Of a stretch of DNA of 64,000 nucleotides, positions 32,750 to 45,639 are shown in pieces (position 1 is the stretch's first letter; each line of letters begins with the position of its first letter). This stretch comes from Dipteris shenzhenensis (Eukaryota > Polypodiophyta > Polypodiopsida > Gleicheniales): the NCBI GenBank assembly GCA_047967505.1, contig CM106541.1; one strand, written 5' to 3'. The notes beneath the pieces were generated by a model, which searched no databases, was not told where the DNA came from, and worked only from the letters and a program-made list of their open reading frames with translations. Position numbers and translations under genes: made by a program.

Positions 32750-35700
32750 CTCGAGCTCAATCCTAATTCTTGCACACCAAGCAGGTCTCTGAACTTGCAC
32801 AGCTTCTCTGCGCCCAATGCCTTCATGAATATGTCAGCTACCTGATTCTCTGTGCTGACATAAACTAGATCAATAAGACCTAGTAAGACCTTCTCCCGCA
32901 CATAGTGATAATGCACCTCAATGTGCTTTGTTCTAGCATGATAGACTACTAGGTTATTTGCCAAGTGTATACTGCTGATGTTGTCACAATAAATGACAAT
33001 TGGCCCATCTGTAGATTGATGCGTATCATAAAGTAGCTTATGCAACCAAGCTACCTCACATGTAGCCATTGCTGCACCCCTGTACTTAGCCTCTGTGCTC
33101 GACAAGGCAACTGTAGGCTGTTTCTTGCTGCTCCAAGTGATTGCAGTACTCCCAAAAGAGAACACATATCCACTGGTAGATCATCTATCTGAAATACTAC
33201 CAGCCCAATCAGCATCAGTGTATCCATGCAACTGTATCTGAACCCCAGCCTCATAAAATAGTCCATACTGCAATGTGGACTTCACATACCTGAGTATGCA
33301 TCTAGCCGCATCCAAATGCGGTTTCCTTGGAACCTGCATAAACTGACTTACCAATCCAACAGCATAGCTCAAATCTGGCCTCTGGTTATAGTCATATAAA
33401 TCAAACTTCCTACTATGCGTCTGTACATAGTAGGGTCTTCTAGAAGCTCACCTGCATCTGTGCTCAGCTTCACATTCTACTCCAAAGGAACTGAAATAGG
33501 CTTACAACCTGTCATCCCATATTTAGATAGCATGTCCAATCCATACTGCCTCTGCAAGAGCTGTATCCCACTTGGTGATCTAATCACCTCAATGCCCAAG
33601 AAATAACGCAGCTCTCCCAAGTCCTTTATCTCAAACTTTTGCTTCAATAGCATTTTCACGTGAAGGATATCTTCATCACTATCACCTGTGATGATCAAAT
33701 CATCAACATAAATGACAAGCAGCATAATACCTTTCTCTGTTTTTCTCACATAAAGTGAGAAATCTGCCATGGAAATCTGAAAGCCAATAGTGACAAGATA
33801 CTATCCTATCTTGTCAAACCATGCTCTAGGTGCTTGCTTCAAGCCATACAAGGCTTTCTTCAACCTGCAAACAAACTCGGGATGAACAACATGAACATAA
33901 CCTAGTGGCTACTCCATAAACACCTCTTCTTGCAAATCACCATGCAAGAAGGCATTCTTTACATCCATCTGATGTAAAGACCATCCCTTTGATGCAGCCA
34001 TAGCAATGACTGCTCTTACACTTGTCATCCTTGCAACCGGATTGAATGTTTCTTCATAATCAATGCCATATGTCTGTGCATACCCCTTGACAACTAATCT
34101 TGCCTTGTATCTATTCACAGAACCATCTGCATTGTGCTTGACCTTATAAACCCACTTACAGCCAATTGCATTCTTGTCTTTAGGCAAAGGCACCAATTCC
34201 CATGTAACATTTGCTTCCAAGGCATCCATTTCTTCATCCATGGATTTCTCCCATTTTTCTTTTCCCATGGCTTGCTCAAAAGAAGTGGGTTCTGGTTCCT
34301 GTATCACTTTGACCATATAGGCATAGTGAATGCCTGTAAATCCATCATATTTCAGCCTATCCACAGGATATCTAGCTCTAGTAGACCTGCACAAAATAGG
34401 CTCACTTCCAGCTACTCTCAAAACATCCCTGGTCTTCCTTACTCCAAGTGTAACAACAGAAGGAATACCCAACTCATCATCAATGCTCTGTTCTGAGCCA
34501 CTGGATTCACCATCCACATAAGAGTGACCTGCATTCACATCAAACATGGGCTGATCTACCTTCTCTTTTCCTTTTTGTGATACCTGCATACCACTATCTG
34601 CAGATCTCAATCTGCCTGTCCATGGCGAAGTATGTGAACCACTGCTAGAGGACACTATAGGTCCACTAATATTTTGTGATTGCTGCTGTGAATTCTGTGC
34701 AGCATTACCATTTTGTGCATCTACATCATCAATCACATTTACTGGTTTATACCAGCTGCTCATCTCATAAAAAACATCTCTTCTCACTGTAAACTTATGC
34801 GTAGAAGGGTTATAGCATCTATACCCTTTCTGCTGCAGAGAATAACCAATAAAGATGCACTTCTCAGCTTTTGGATCCAACTTGGACCTCAACTCATTTG
34901 GCACATGAACATAGGCAATGCAACCAAAAATTTTCAAATGAGAAATGTCTGGTTTCCTACTAGTATACATCTCCTCTAGCATCATGCCATGTTTTGCTAC
35001 AGTGGGAGTCCTGTTCATTATGTAAACTGCTATAGCAACTGCTTCAGCCCAATAATAATCTAGAAGGTCTTTTTCATTTAGCATGGCCCGAGATACCTCT
35101 CCAATATGCCTATTTTTCCTTTTTGCAAGTCCATTTTTCTATGGGGTATGACTGCATGAATATTGCTGCTTTATGCCATCCTCCTGCAGGAACCTTGCAA
35201 ACTCATTTGAGAGGTATTGTCCCCCTCCATTTGACCTTAGGCATTTTATTTGCAAGCCTGTTTCTTTTTCAACCATAGCTTTCAAAGCTTTGAAGTGCCC
35301 AAACACTTCACTTTTTTTTTTCAAAAAATACACCCAAACTTTTCTGCTGTAGTCATCAATAAAAGTGACAAAATAATGACAACCTCCAATAGATGCAACA
35401 TTAGTAGTCCACACATCAGAGTGGATTAGTTCCAATGGCTTCTTACTCTCTTGAACATGCCTAGGAAATGGTTTCCTTGCCTGTTTTCCAAATTGATAGG
35501 CTTCACATACCTTATGCATTTCTGCAACCTTGAATTTAGGAAATCCTGCAACAATATTTTGGGCCTGCATTGATTTAAGTTGCTGAACATTAACATGACC
35601 AATGCGTTTATGCCAGATATCAATATCTGCAACTACACCGGTCCCATGTGCAAACATTGCTGCACTCAATTAAGGCATGTCCGCATCCATCTTGCCCTTC

Positions 35701-37036
35701 TTCTTTCCTTTTGCTATCAAGCGACCGTTATTTTTCATATCCTCAACAAAGCATCCATGAGGATTAAATCTGACTTGCAAGCCCTACTCAACCATTTGAC
35801 CAACAGAAACCAGGTTCTTGGTGATGTTCGAGACATGAAATACATCAGACAGGTATTTCTTTTTCCCATCCTACATAGACAAAGGAATTTTACCAATCTG
35901 CACAATAGGATGTGTAGTATCATCATCAGTCTCCACAAATCCTAGTTTTTCCATTTTCCTTGCATCCTGCATCCATTCTGCATGACCTATCATGTGGTTT
36001 GATGCACCTAAGTCAACATACCACACATCATTTCTTTCTTTTGCGCTTGTCACAGAATTTGTCATGTGCTACACCATAAACAGATGCTCATTTTGTCATC
36101 ACCCTGTCTACTAGAAGATGCATAATTGCCTTGCTGCAATTTTCCATTCATAATGTCATTCTGCTTTTTGTAGCAATCTTTAGCCATATGACCCATTTTA
36201 CCATAATAGTAGCATTCAACATTGTTGTTTGCATTTTTGCCTCTCTGCCATCCACCACGACCTCTTTGGCTCCCCCTGCCTCTAGAGTTACCATGTCCTC
36301 CAAAGGATTGGTTTTCTTGAGTTTGCTGCACATTTTGATTTCTACCACGGCCTCCAGATCAGCCTCCTCTACCTCTGCCTCTACCTCTTCCAGCATTTGA
36401 GTAGAAGACAGTTTCTTTTGAAGTTCCTCCTGAAGAAGATGCACCACCATTTCTCTGCTCTTCAGACATTAGAAGAGCAAAAAACACCTCAAAATCAGGA
36501 AATTTTTTACGGACGGCAATGGATGTCCGGAACTGTGCATAATCCTTTCCTAGACCATTCAAGGTCACAGAAACTAGATCGTCATCTTCCACTGGTGACC
36601 CAATGGAAGCAAGTACGTCTGCAATTTTCTTCACCTTCATGTGGTAGTCATTGATGCTCATATTTTCTCTCTGTACATTGTGCAACTCCTGCTTGAGCTA
36701 CATTTTCTTGGCGTGTGTATTTGTGCTGTACATTTTTGCCTAAGTATCCCATGCCTCCTTTGGCGTACTTGCATCCTGAATATGCACAATCATAGAATCC
36801 GAAATACTGATAGAAAGCCAGTACATAAATTTTCTGGCTCTCTCATGCCATCCTTTAAATGCCTGCATTTCCTGTTGATTGGGAACATTAGGAAGAACTG
36901 GTTCTTCTTCATTTCTTGTAATGAACTCCCAATAGCCTTTTCTCATAAGGAAATTTGTCATTCTAAGCTTCCATGCCTAGAAGTTGTTCTTGTTAAATCT
37001 TTTCAGTGACAATCTGTGAAAGAGAATCAGATGCCA
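32750..37036 (-). pseudogene. Copia copy 2 gag-pol, decayed
   Basis: Coding runs from the ATG at 37036 through gag, zinc knuckle, protease, integrase, reverse transcriptase (33477-35084) and RNase H (32656-33372). Lesions differ from copy 1. The zinc knuckle has lost its second Cys (CYYYGKMGHMAKDC), the protease DSG is DLG (near 36020), and the integrase NGIAERKNR has become NGLAKRKNR near 35115, replacing the catalytic Glu by Lys. Two stops (near 33912 and 33480) are TAG in both copies. The longest surviving frame is 391 codons (33909-35084), linking the end of integrase to reverse transcriptase. Confidence 0.85.
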
Positions 37037-37568
37037 TTACAGAACACTGCAAAATATTATGTCACTGCAAAAAACACAGCTTTTGCCTCACACGGGCAGA
37101 TCTGCAAAACTGACGAAAGTGGTATTTGACCACACACCACTTCCTAGTGACGATTTTGCATCAACAGGCAACAAGGATGATTCTACAACTCCTAATATCT
37201 CTGCGCACAGGCATACGATGCAATTTCTGTGGCAACTTTTCACCGACCTGCAGAGCAATGGTCACATAGCAAAAACAGGGCCTTTTTCTGAGTGCCTGCG
37301 AAGAACTTCCGCCTTCAAAATGGGCCACGAAATGGCCTCGAATCAGAAAAATAAAGTCACCGAGGGCTTTGCCTTTACCCCGTAGCATATAATGCCCTCT
37401 CGCCACATCACAAAGGGTGTCTCACTCTGAGACAGTGCACTCTTGCACTTTCGGCTGTGCTACCTACAGAGATTTGCTCCCAAACTCGAAAAAGGAAAGC
37501 AACACTAGTCCTCTTACCAGGACACTGTGAACTTGGTTTGCTTTCTTGAGCTCCTTACCACGAACCAG

Positions 37569-37580
37569 ACTCTGATACCA
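37569..37580 (-). other. Primer-binding site of copia copy 2
   Basis: Read on the minus strand, TGGTATCAGAGT follows the 5' LTR. It differs by one base from the initiator tRNA-Met site of copy 1. Confidence 0.8.
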
Positions 37581-37852
37581 TGTGAAGATAGTGGGAGAGA
37601 GGGAAGGAGTCTCACTTGCGGCTTTCTCACATACACAATGGGGGAATACACACAAAGGTGGAGGCTGAAAACAGTTTTCCTCATCTTAGTTGTGAAAGAC
37701 AAAAGAACTCTAGTACAAAGAAATAGTAGAACCCTATATGTGGGTCTCAAACCAAACTCAGCTAACTAAGGTGGCATACTAACTGAGCCACGAACTAGAG
37801 TACATAAGGATAGTTGTCATCCAGCTATTATTCATGGGCGGTGTACCAACCG
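37581..37852 (-). repeat. 5' LTR of copia copy 2, truncated
   Basis: It matches the other LTRs of the family from TGTGAAGATAGTGGG up to GTGTACCAACCG and then changes abruptly to unrelated sequence. Confidence 0.85.
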
Positions 37853-38139
37853 AAAGTGAGCAAGGTTCCCCTCTTTGAAGTTCGCAAATTTGTTTTAACT
37901 TGCAAGCATGCAAGCCTTGCTTGCTCTGGCTACATCGATGCAGCCTCAGCTTTTGCAATGCATGGAAGCAAGCAGGAGGGAGTTTCCATGGGTGGCTCAT
38001 GATGAAGGTTTGAGATATCAAGACTTTTATGTAAAATGCTTATTGGTTTTACAGTTTTATGTTTAATGAGTACTTTCTTTCAATATCGATATATAGGCTT
38101 CTTAGCAGGGGATGATTGAAAGGCATGCTTACTTGCCTA

Positions 38140-38200
38140 TTGAGATATCGAGCTCCACTCGTGATATGCCAGGGTGACCGTTGTGCATTTATGTCACCGA
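38140..38200 (+). repeat. Isolated 61-bp LTR start of the copia family
   Basis: TTGAGATATCGAGCTCCACT through TTATGTCACCGA equals the first 63 bases of the copy 1 LTR, in plus orientation. It is flanked by CATGCTTACTT on both sides (38123-38133 and 38204-38214). Confidence 0.8.
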
Positions 38201-38203
38201 ATC

Positions 38204-39470
38204 CATGCTTACTTTAAAGATGAGGCACGCAAGAGTGGCTTATCTTTTTTGAATGTTTTGGCATTGGGTGCAAAATGCACATGAATTCATGCATCAAGCT
38301 TTCCTGACAAAGGTGGAGCTCTTTCAAGATCGCAGAGGGAGGCAGTGCAATGTGCCCATATAGCACTCATGCTGTGCCGATTTTGTGGAGATTGACATCC
38401 CATCCATATGTCTAGAATCCGCTTGAAATTTTGGTTGTTCTTTCATCAAATGCAAAGCTCTTTTCTTTGGGTGCTTTAAGGAAGGAGACATTTTTGGTTT
38501 GGTCATTTTTGCAAATGGTTGAATTCTATATTTGGGCCTAAATATCAATATTTAAGCAAAAAGAAATACAATGAATATGGTTTGCAACTTTTTTTGCATA
38601 GTTCAGGCAACAATGAGAATGACTTCTTATATCTTTGTAGTTTTTTAGACCTAAATATCAATCTTTAATAAAAAACAAAAACAATCAATATGGTTTGGAA
38701 AGAGAGATAGAGTTAGAAAGACAAGTTCTTATGGCAACATTGAAAACATCCAAGTAATATCTACAATGTAATACGTCCAAAACAAGCAAATACACGTGAA
38801 ATTTAGTATAATATTATTGAAAATGGAGGCAATGACAAAGGATTTGAAGCCAAATCTCCCTTACATTATTGGAAATATGTTGTATCTATTGGTGATACTA
38901 ACTTCAATATGTGCTCATGAATGTAGTGTCTTCCACATGCATGTATTTTGACGAAAATTTTGTTTCAAAATTCTTCTTGTTTGGACCGAATTTTTTGTGT
39001 TCTAAAAACTAGGAATTGGGATATTCCCACTTTTCCTAATACGGTCTTAGAGGAAGTTATAAAAGTAGATTTGGCTACATGGAAGGCCTGCCCCATGAGC
39101 AAAGGCATATTTGTAGAAGAGTCAGTCACCACGGAGAGAATAGCCTTCGTGAATGCATTGCAAACACATATAAAAACCAAAGGAAGGGACATTCAAAGCC
39201 CATGGTATTCCCCGCTCCTAGAGCCTGAGGACTTAGAGAATTGGATGCATCTATTGACTTAAAGAATTGGATGTATCTATTGGCCATCTTCGACCTTCAA
39301 AAGATTCAATCGTCGCCCATAGAAAGAAAAGCCTCTAGCACCATAGTGTCCATGAATATGATTTAGGCCTCCTATTTTGAACCAAGAGTTTTCCTTGTTG
39401 AATTTAATTTAATTGTCTCAACCATGCCAGTGTGTTAGTAGATGAATATCATGAGTTCTCACTAGTGGTG
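38204..39470. other. Unrecognised region with one 104-codon frame
   Basis: The plus-strand frame 38948-39262 (RNWDIPTFPNTVLEEVIKVD, CPMSKGIFVEESVTTERIAF, TKGRDIQSPWYSPLLEPEDL) has a protein-like composition but no family I recognise. A shorter plus frame at 38206-38280 starts HAYFKDEARKSGLSF. Nothing else is supported. Confidence 0.3.
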
Positions 39471-39599
39471 GGGCTCACATCTTGGTAGCATTATGACTCC
39501 AATTGGTTACACTAAGGCAGTAATGGAAGAGGACCTACAACCCATTTGCAAGGAGAATGCCAAAGAAGCCATAAAAAGAGAAAGTCTCACCACCCTAGC

Positions 39600-40930
39600 T
39601 CCTAGAACAGTTTTTCAAGCTGTGACCAAGTGCTTATAGACCCCCTCAACCAACAAAAGATTGCATTTGCCATGGAATGGGGTGTGCATGCATACAAGGT
39701 AATGCCCTTTGGATTAACTAATACCCCAGCCACATTTCAATGGCTCATGAGCATAGCTTTCAAGGAATATATGAAAGACTTCTTAGAGGTCTGCCTAGAT
39801 GATCTATGTGTGAACTCTAGCTGGAGTGATCACTTGAAGTGCTTGAGAAAGGTATTGTAGAAGTGCCACTTGTACCATATATCCCTCAACCCATTAAGAC
39901 GCCCAATTTTGGATCAAACATGGAGTAATTCTTGGGCACGTTGTGTCCAAGAATGGGATCTCCATAGATTTGGGGAAGATTAAAGTCATAGTCAAACTAC
40001 CACCTCCTACCAACGCTAAGGGTGTCAAACGCTTCATGTGACACACCCGATTTTATAGACGATTCATATTTGAGTATGTTGAGATGGTGCGACCTCTTTA
40101 CCACTTATTAATTATCTTCATATAGACAAAGGAGTGCCAACGCTCCTATGATAGGTTGAAGAAAGCCCTGGTTTTTGCACCTATACTCTGAGGTCCAAGG
40201 TGGGAGCTGATCTTACATGTGCAATAGATGCCTTGAGTTTTGCAATAGGGTGTGTATTGGCACAGCTAGGGGAACATAATTTGGGCATAATTTGGACTAC
40301 CGTTCTATTTACAAGATGCCAATTGAATGAGGTAGAGGTCAACTACATGACCATGGAACGTGAAGGTGGTGTATGCGGTGCACAAGCTTTGTCATTACCT
40401 TGTGGCCAATACCTTTGTTTTTTGTTGATGATTAGGCCCTACTTTACCTTGTAACGACATGTTGCATTACACAATGGATGCTTATTCTTTTGGAATTTGA
40501 CTTCACAGTCGTGGTTTGCAAGAGTTGGCTATCACGTGTACCCAACAATGATCCAGCCACAAGAGTGGAAGATGATCTTCCAAATGCCCCACTTTTCTAG
40601 TTGGACTTAGTTCCAAAATGGGTAGAAGCCTCATCAGCCATTTTTTAGCTAAAGGTTTTCCATGGGATAAGCAAATAAACAAGGAGGGATCTCACAAATT
40701 GCTTTAAGGATGCAACTCCCTATCAACTTATTGTAGGCCAAGTTTACAAAATAGGCAAGGATGGTACACTGAAAAGATGTGTCAAAGAGACAAAATTCGT
40801 GGATGTGCTCAAACAAGCCCATTCAAGGATAGCAAGACGACACTTTATAGTGGATACCACAACACAAAAGGTGTTATAGGCAGAACTTTGGTGGCCCAAT
40901 CTTTTCATGGATGACCCCTATATTAGTAAA
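39600..40930 (+). mobile_element. Ty3/gypsy pol fragment (RT, RNase H, start of integrase)
   Basis: The frame 39630-39860 has EWGVHAYKVMPFGLTNTPAT and a FLEVCLDDLCV active-site box, in which the usual F/Y-x-DD is CLDD. Next come ILGHVVSKNGISID with IDLGKIKVIVKLPPPTNAKG (39930-40030), RNase H (GADLTCAIDALSFAIGCVLA at 40200), and an integrase zinc-domain remnant at 40780-40900 (TLKRCVKETKFVDVL, AELWWPNLF). Stops and frameshifts are many. No LTRs were found. Confidence 0.75.
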
Positions 40931-41129
40931 TCAAATCTTTGAGAAATGGGGGATCTGTTGAAGATGCAACGAAGAAAACGGGAGGAAGTTAGAGACTTAG
41001 AGACACAAGAGCCAGCATGTGGTGGGAGCAAAAGTCACCCTTATCTTCTATGTCATCCATTTATATATGTGTTTGAGTATTGTACATAACCGGGGTTAAG
41101 GCACAATGGCCTTTATCCCCCACAACCTC

Positions 41130-43640
41130 CCACTTAAAGGACGATGTGCCTTTAAGGGAGAAAAACCAATGGACATACTATCCAATGCCCATCTATACAA
41201 GACAATACTCAAATCGATGACTAGATAGACTCTTTGTCAGCATATCTGCAGGGTTATCATCTATGTGAACCTTGACAAGCTGAATGCACTTGTCCTCTAT
41301 CACCTCTTTGATGAAGTGATACTTCAGTTCAATATGCTTTGTCTTAGCATGCAAAACAAGATTCTGTGCCAACTGGATGGCACTCTAACTATAACAATGC
41401 AAAGCTAGAATCTCTCCTACTATACCCAATTATCCCACTAGACGAGTAAGCCATATAGCTTTCTTTCACGCCTCTATGGCTGCAACATACTCTGCCTCAT
41501 TGGTAGATATAGCCGTACATGGTTGCAAACAAGAGACCACTACCTATGAAAGTGAAAACATATCCTATGGTAGACCGTCTGGTGTCGACATTCCCTACAA
41601 AATTGGCATCTGCATATCCAAGAACATGCATGTCCTGCTTCCCAAAGCAAATGTACATATCTCTAATACCATTCAGCTATCATACGCTTCACTGCCTCCC
41701 AATGCTCCCTTCTTGCCAAGATTCACCATATACTTGCTAACCACTCCTATAGCAAAAGTAATGTCTGGATGTGTAGCAATCGTGGCATACATCAAGCTAC
41801 CAACTACGGATGCATAATGCATTTGGGCCATCTCTACCCTCTATTCATCTAATTGTGGGTTGTCCTGTTGGCTAAGTTTCACATATGGAGGCAATGGAAC
41901 ACCTATGGGGTTCACCCTCTCCATATTAAAATGCTCAAGTACCTTGCCAATGTACTCTTGATGTGACAAATAGAGGACTCTCTTATTTTTGTCCTGTACA
42001 ATGCGCGTAACATAAATGACTAGCATCACCCAAGTCCTTCATGTCAAACATCATGTGTATGTTTCCCAACTATAAGCGTATTATCAACATATAAATCCAA
42101 GATAATGAGCCCATAATGAGGCTGCCATCTAAATCCTTCTTGGTGTAGAGGCAGTGATCGATCTCACCCCTTGCATAACCTTGGGATCTCATAAAAGTAT
42201 CAAACGTATGGTACCACTCCCTCAGATCCTACTTCAAGCCATATAGAATATTTTTGAGCTATCATACCATCTTTTCTTTGTATATATGTTCTCATGTAGA
42301 TCTCCATGTAAGAAGGTTTTCTTGACATCCATCTGGACAAGCTCCATGTCCTCTCTGGCAACCAAGGAAAGAATTGTATGAAGGGTTGTCATCTTGACCA
42401 CTGGAGAAAAGATCTCATCAAAGTCTCTACTCCCTTCTCTTGCTTAAATCCTTTGGCTACCAATCATGCCTTATACTTAGGCACTACATCTGTTGGAGAC
42501 ACCTTCATCTTGTAAACCCACTTGCATGGTAATACATGTTTACCTTTGGGCAAAGGAACTAGATCCCAAGTTGTATTCTTCATCAATGAAGCCATCTCTG
42601 ACTACATGGCCTTCTCCCAATTATGCATGTCATCCCTAGACATAGCATCCTCAAAGTATAAAGGCTCACTACAATATGTAAACATGACATAATGTAGAGA
42701 TGGTGTAAACGTGCCTTGAGGCCTAGAAAGTCTGATAGACTGCCGCAAGACTTGCTCTCCCTAAGCAACTAGCTATCCTAGTGCATGTTCCTACATATTA
42801 TGAGGCTCTCCCACTATCTGTGGAGCTCTCACCTCAACATTTGCTGGCTATACTTGCTGTCCATTTACAACATTATGTGGGACTGCATGTGGAACATGAG
42901 GTGGCTGTTCATCCTCCTGGAACACCACTCTCCTGACTTCCATTATCTTTATGGCCTACTTATGCATTGCTTCCTCATTAAAAATGACATCATTGCTATG
43001 CACAATCTTTTTGGCTACTGGATCCCATAGACGGTATCATTCACCTGAATCAGCATATCCAAGGAAGATGCATTTATGTAACTTTGGCTCAAGCTTTTTT
43101 CACTTGTCCTTTGGTATGTGTACATAAGGCTCGCATCCAAATACACCCAAGTGCTTACAAGAGGGTGGCTTTCCAGACCATGCCTCTTCTTCACTGCTTC
43201 AGCCCAAAAGCCATGTGTAAGACCTGCATTCGAGAGCATACTTGTGGCCCTTTCCTATATGGTTCTGTTCACCTTTTCTACCACACCATTCTACTCTATA
43301 TTTTGGGGAGGTGGCAAATCCCTCTTGATGCCATGCATATCATAGAAGATTTCAAAAGCATGAGAGGTTATACTCTCCACCATCATCTGTGTGCAAACAT
43401 TTGAGCTTCCTGCCAGAGTGATTTTTAGCAAATGCGAGAGACGTCTCAAAAATTGTCAAACACATCACTCTTTTTCTTTATGGGATACACTGATATCTTG
43501 CATGTAGCATCATCAATGAATGTAACATAATATAGTGCTCCTCCCAAAGAAACTATAGGCATAGGATCACATAGTTCACCGTGGTCAGCTGGGCCATGTC
43601 ACCTGAGGCCTCACTCAATATGTCTAGCTTGCGCTAGGTA
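41130..43640 (-). mobile_element. Decayed Ty1/copia pol, minus strand
   Basis: Pieces in order on the minus strand are the integrase end (43239-43015, LSNAGLTHGFWAEAV and following linker), the RT entry (42600-42250, with the MDVKKTFL-like segment), RT end 42029-41841 (NKRVLYLSHQEYIGKVLEHF, GVPLPPYVKLSQQDNP), RNase H (41560-41230, AEYVAA-like and HAKTKHIELKYHF-like parts) and a CCCACAACCTCCCACTTAAA polypurine-type end near 41131-41150. It is a different subfamily from the two copies to its left and heavily mutated. Confidence 0.65.
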
Positions 43641-43752
43641 ATGTCATCTAGGTCCTCAAGCTCTTCAACAGGAGCTTGTTGTGATTGATGGAGTTGCCGA
43701 GATAAGTTCTATACCTACGTGTCCTTGGTGGTAACATCTTTTTGAAGAGCAT

Positions 43753-45222
43753 CTACCTGATCTCTATCCTGGCGAGCCACTGTGATGGCAGAGATATGGA
43801 GATGGGCCATCTTGGTTGTGAGAGATTCAAGACAGGCTTTTTGGTAATCGACCTAGCATTGGACCACATCTGCGAGCTCCCTAGTCTCAGCTTTTTTAGT
43901 GTGCTACTGTTAAATTTATTCGAGCTACTGTTGTTGCTGTAACTTTTCTTCTTGGAGCTTCTAGGTGGTGGTCGTAAGTGTGTTGACGTGACTGCGCAGG
44001 GCCTGTAGCTCTTCGTCCTTTTGTGCAAAGATTTGTTGTTGCATTGTAGCATATTGACTAAGCATTTGTATGAAATTTGTTTCATCCAATCAAGCCATTG
44101 CGGGGTGGGTAGCATGGTGCAGCTGATATGTGTCCTTGTTGTTGTATACACTAGATGTGCAATGCTCAAAGGACTTGGCCATGGAAGCAAGAGCCGTAGA
44201 CGAGGCTGATGTAGGAGGAGGTGAGGGTGGGGTTGTTGATGACGAAGATGGGGTGCGGTGTATTTTTAGACCAGAGGTTTCCATTGAGGGGCCTTCCTTT
44301 CCCTTCCCTTTTTGTAGATCTTGGTCTTCTGCCTACTTTTTCTTTGCCATTATTTCTTCTCGTGCCTTGTTCTCTCACTCTACTTGTGCCATTAGCATGG
44401 CCTACTCCCTTGCTATTTGTCCTTGGGAAGAGCCTTCGGAGGTGTCATCCTTTTATTTCTTTGTCCCCTTCTCTAGAGAGAGGATGTCTTCCTCCACAAG
44501 GTCATATGTGGGGGGTTCCAAGGGCCAGCCGACAAGATGATAGAACAGGGCTAAGATGATCCAAGGGTTACCAATCCATTGTCGATGGTCTCCACATGCT
44601 GATGTGATCTCTTGAAGAAGTAGTTAGCCCAATTGGTCTTTGTTGGCTAGACTAATCGGCTAAACATGGTGGACTGGCTAATGGCATAGTGGTCGGTCCA
44701 CTTGACCCATTGTAGGAGGGCAAGGGCATGAGCGGGTTTGATGAGCTCTTGCTTCTTGATGGTAGTATAGGGGGATGCCATGTTTTGGAACCTATCCCAC
44801 AGCTTCGGTTAGGTCGACATAATGTAGTTGCTTGTAGGACTCCTGTATTGTCTCAAGGCTGAAGGCTGTTCTGATGTTGGTAAGGTCATGGCTAACAACC
44901 GAGGGTGCCACCTTGTTTGTTGGGGATCTTGGAAGTGAGTGGACCTACCTTGTAGTTGGCCATGAAGTTGCAAATTGTCTCGAAGTCCAACTCGAATGGG
45001 AACTTGGCTGCCATGTCCTCGAGATCGATCATTTGCAAGTATGGTACCACTTCGGGGTCCTTTAGGCCTGCAAATGCCTCGAGAGTGTGGTAGGTGAGGG
45101 TGAAGGGTTGTCGCCCCTCCAAAGTGAATGTGGAGTGGACGAGATGGCCATTCAAGCTCACCAACCACTCCTTGCCAAGGTCTTGACGCGGAGGGTGATG
45201 TTCTTCTGCCTAGGATGCCCAT
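43753..45222 (-). pseudogene. Unrecognised minus-strand frames, possibly retroelement gag
   Basis: The frame 45164-44892 (MVSLNGHLVHSTFTLEGRQP, KDPEVVPYLQMIDLEDMAAK, PFELDFETICNFMANYKVGP) reads like a folded protein. It is followed by Lys/Arg/Pro-rich pieces at 44378-44166 and a Ser/Asn-rich low-complexity stretch at 44190-43753. It lies between a copia and a gypsy fragment on the same strand and may be the gag part of the gypsy element at 46297-48531. This is a guess from position only. Confidence 0.3.
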
Positions 45223-45639
45223 TGATGGTTTGAGCTCGGATTCTTCTTTTGTGAGGAATCAATGAAGAGGTTTGGGTGGCGGTGGTAACGTTCTGTGATG
45301 AGGTTGGGGCTGATGTGGTAAAAGTGGTGGGGGGGCTACAGTTTCCAAGGTGAAAGGACGTCGTCGGGTTCAGTGGTGAGGTGGGCGAGGGTGAATTCTA
45401 GTGAAATGCCGTGTGACTACATGAAGTTGTCATGATCAAATTGATCAACTTCACAGTGCTCGTTGTTGGACATTTGGGAAGTTGTGATGGTTTTGTGGTA
45501 TTGATAGTGAGTGAGCTGAAGAGGGGGTTTAGGAGGTAGTTGGTGGCGGTTCGCAATTTCTTGGGAAATTTGGCAGAGTTTCGACAGAAGATCGCAAAAA
45601 CACGAGTTGGAAGGGGGGGCTACTCCTTTTATAGATCTG

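Larger units (their letters stand above)
32409..37852 (-). mobile_element. Ty1/copia LTR retrotransposon, copy 2, reverse orientation
   Basis: The 3' LTR is at 32409-32743 (TGTGAAGATAGTGGG to CTCGATCTCAACA) and is preceded by the polypurine tract read on the minus strand. The 5' LTR is 37581-37852 and lacks its outer 80 bases. The primer-binding site lies at 37569-37580 on the minus strand. The family is the same as 21640-27193, with collinear gag-pol between. The missing LTR start is found, in opposite orientation, at 38140-38200, which suggests a small inversion across the element edge. Confidence 0.9.

Noticed and set aside
44130-44559. Plus-strand frames of 112-136 codons
   Set aside because: Overlap each other and a minus-strand remnant; composition is low complexity without motifs.
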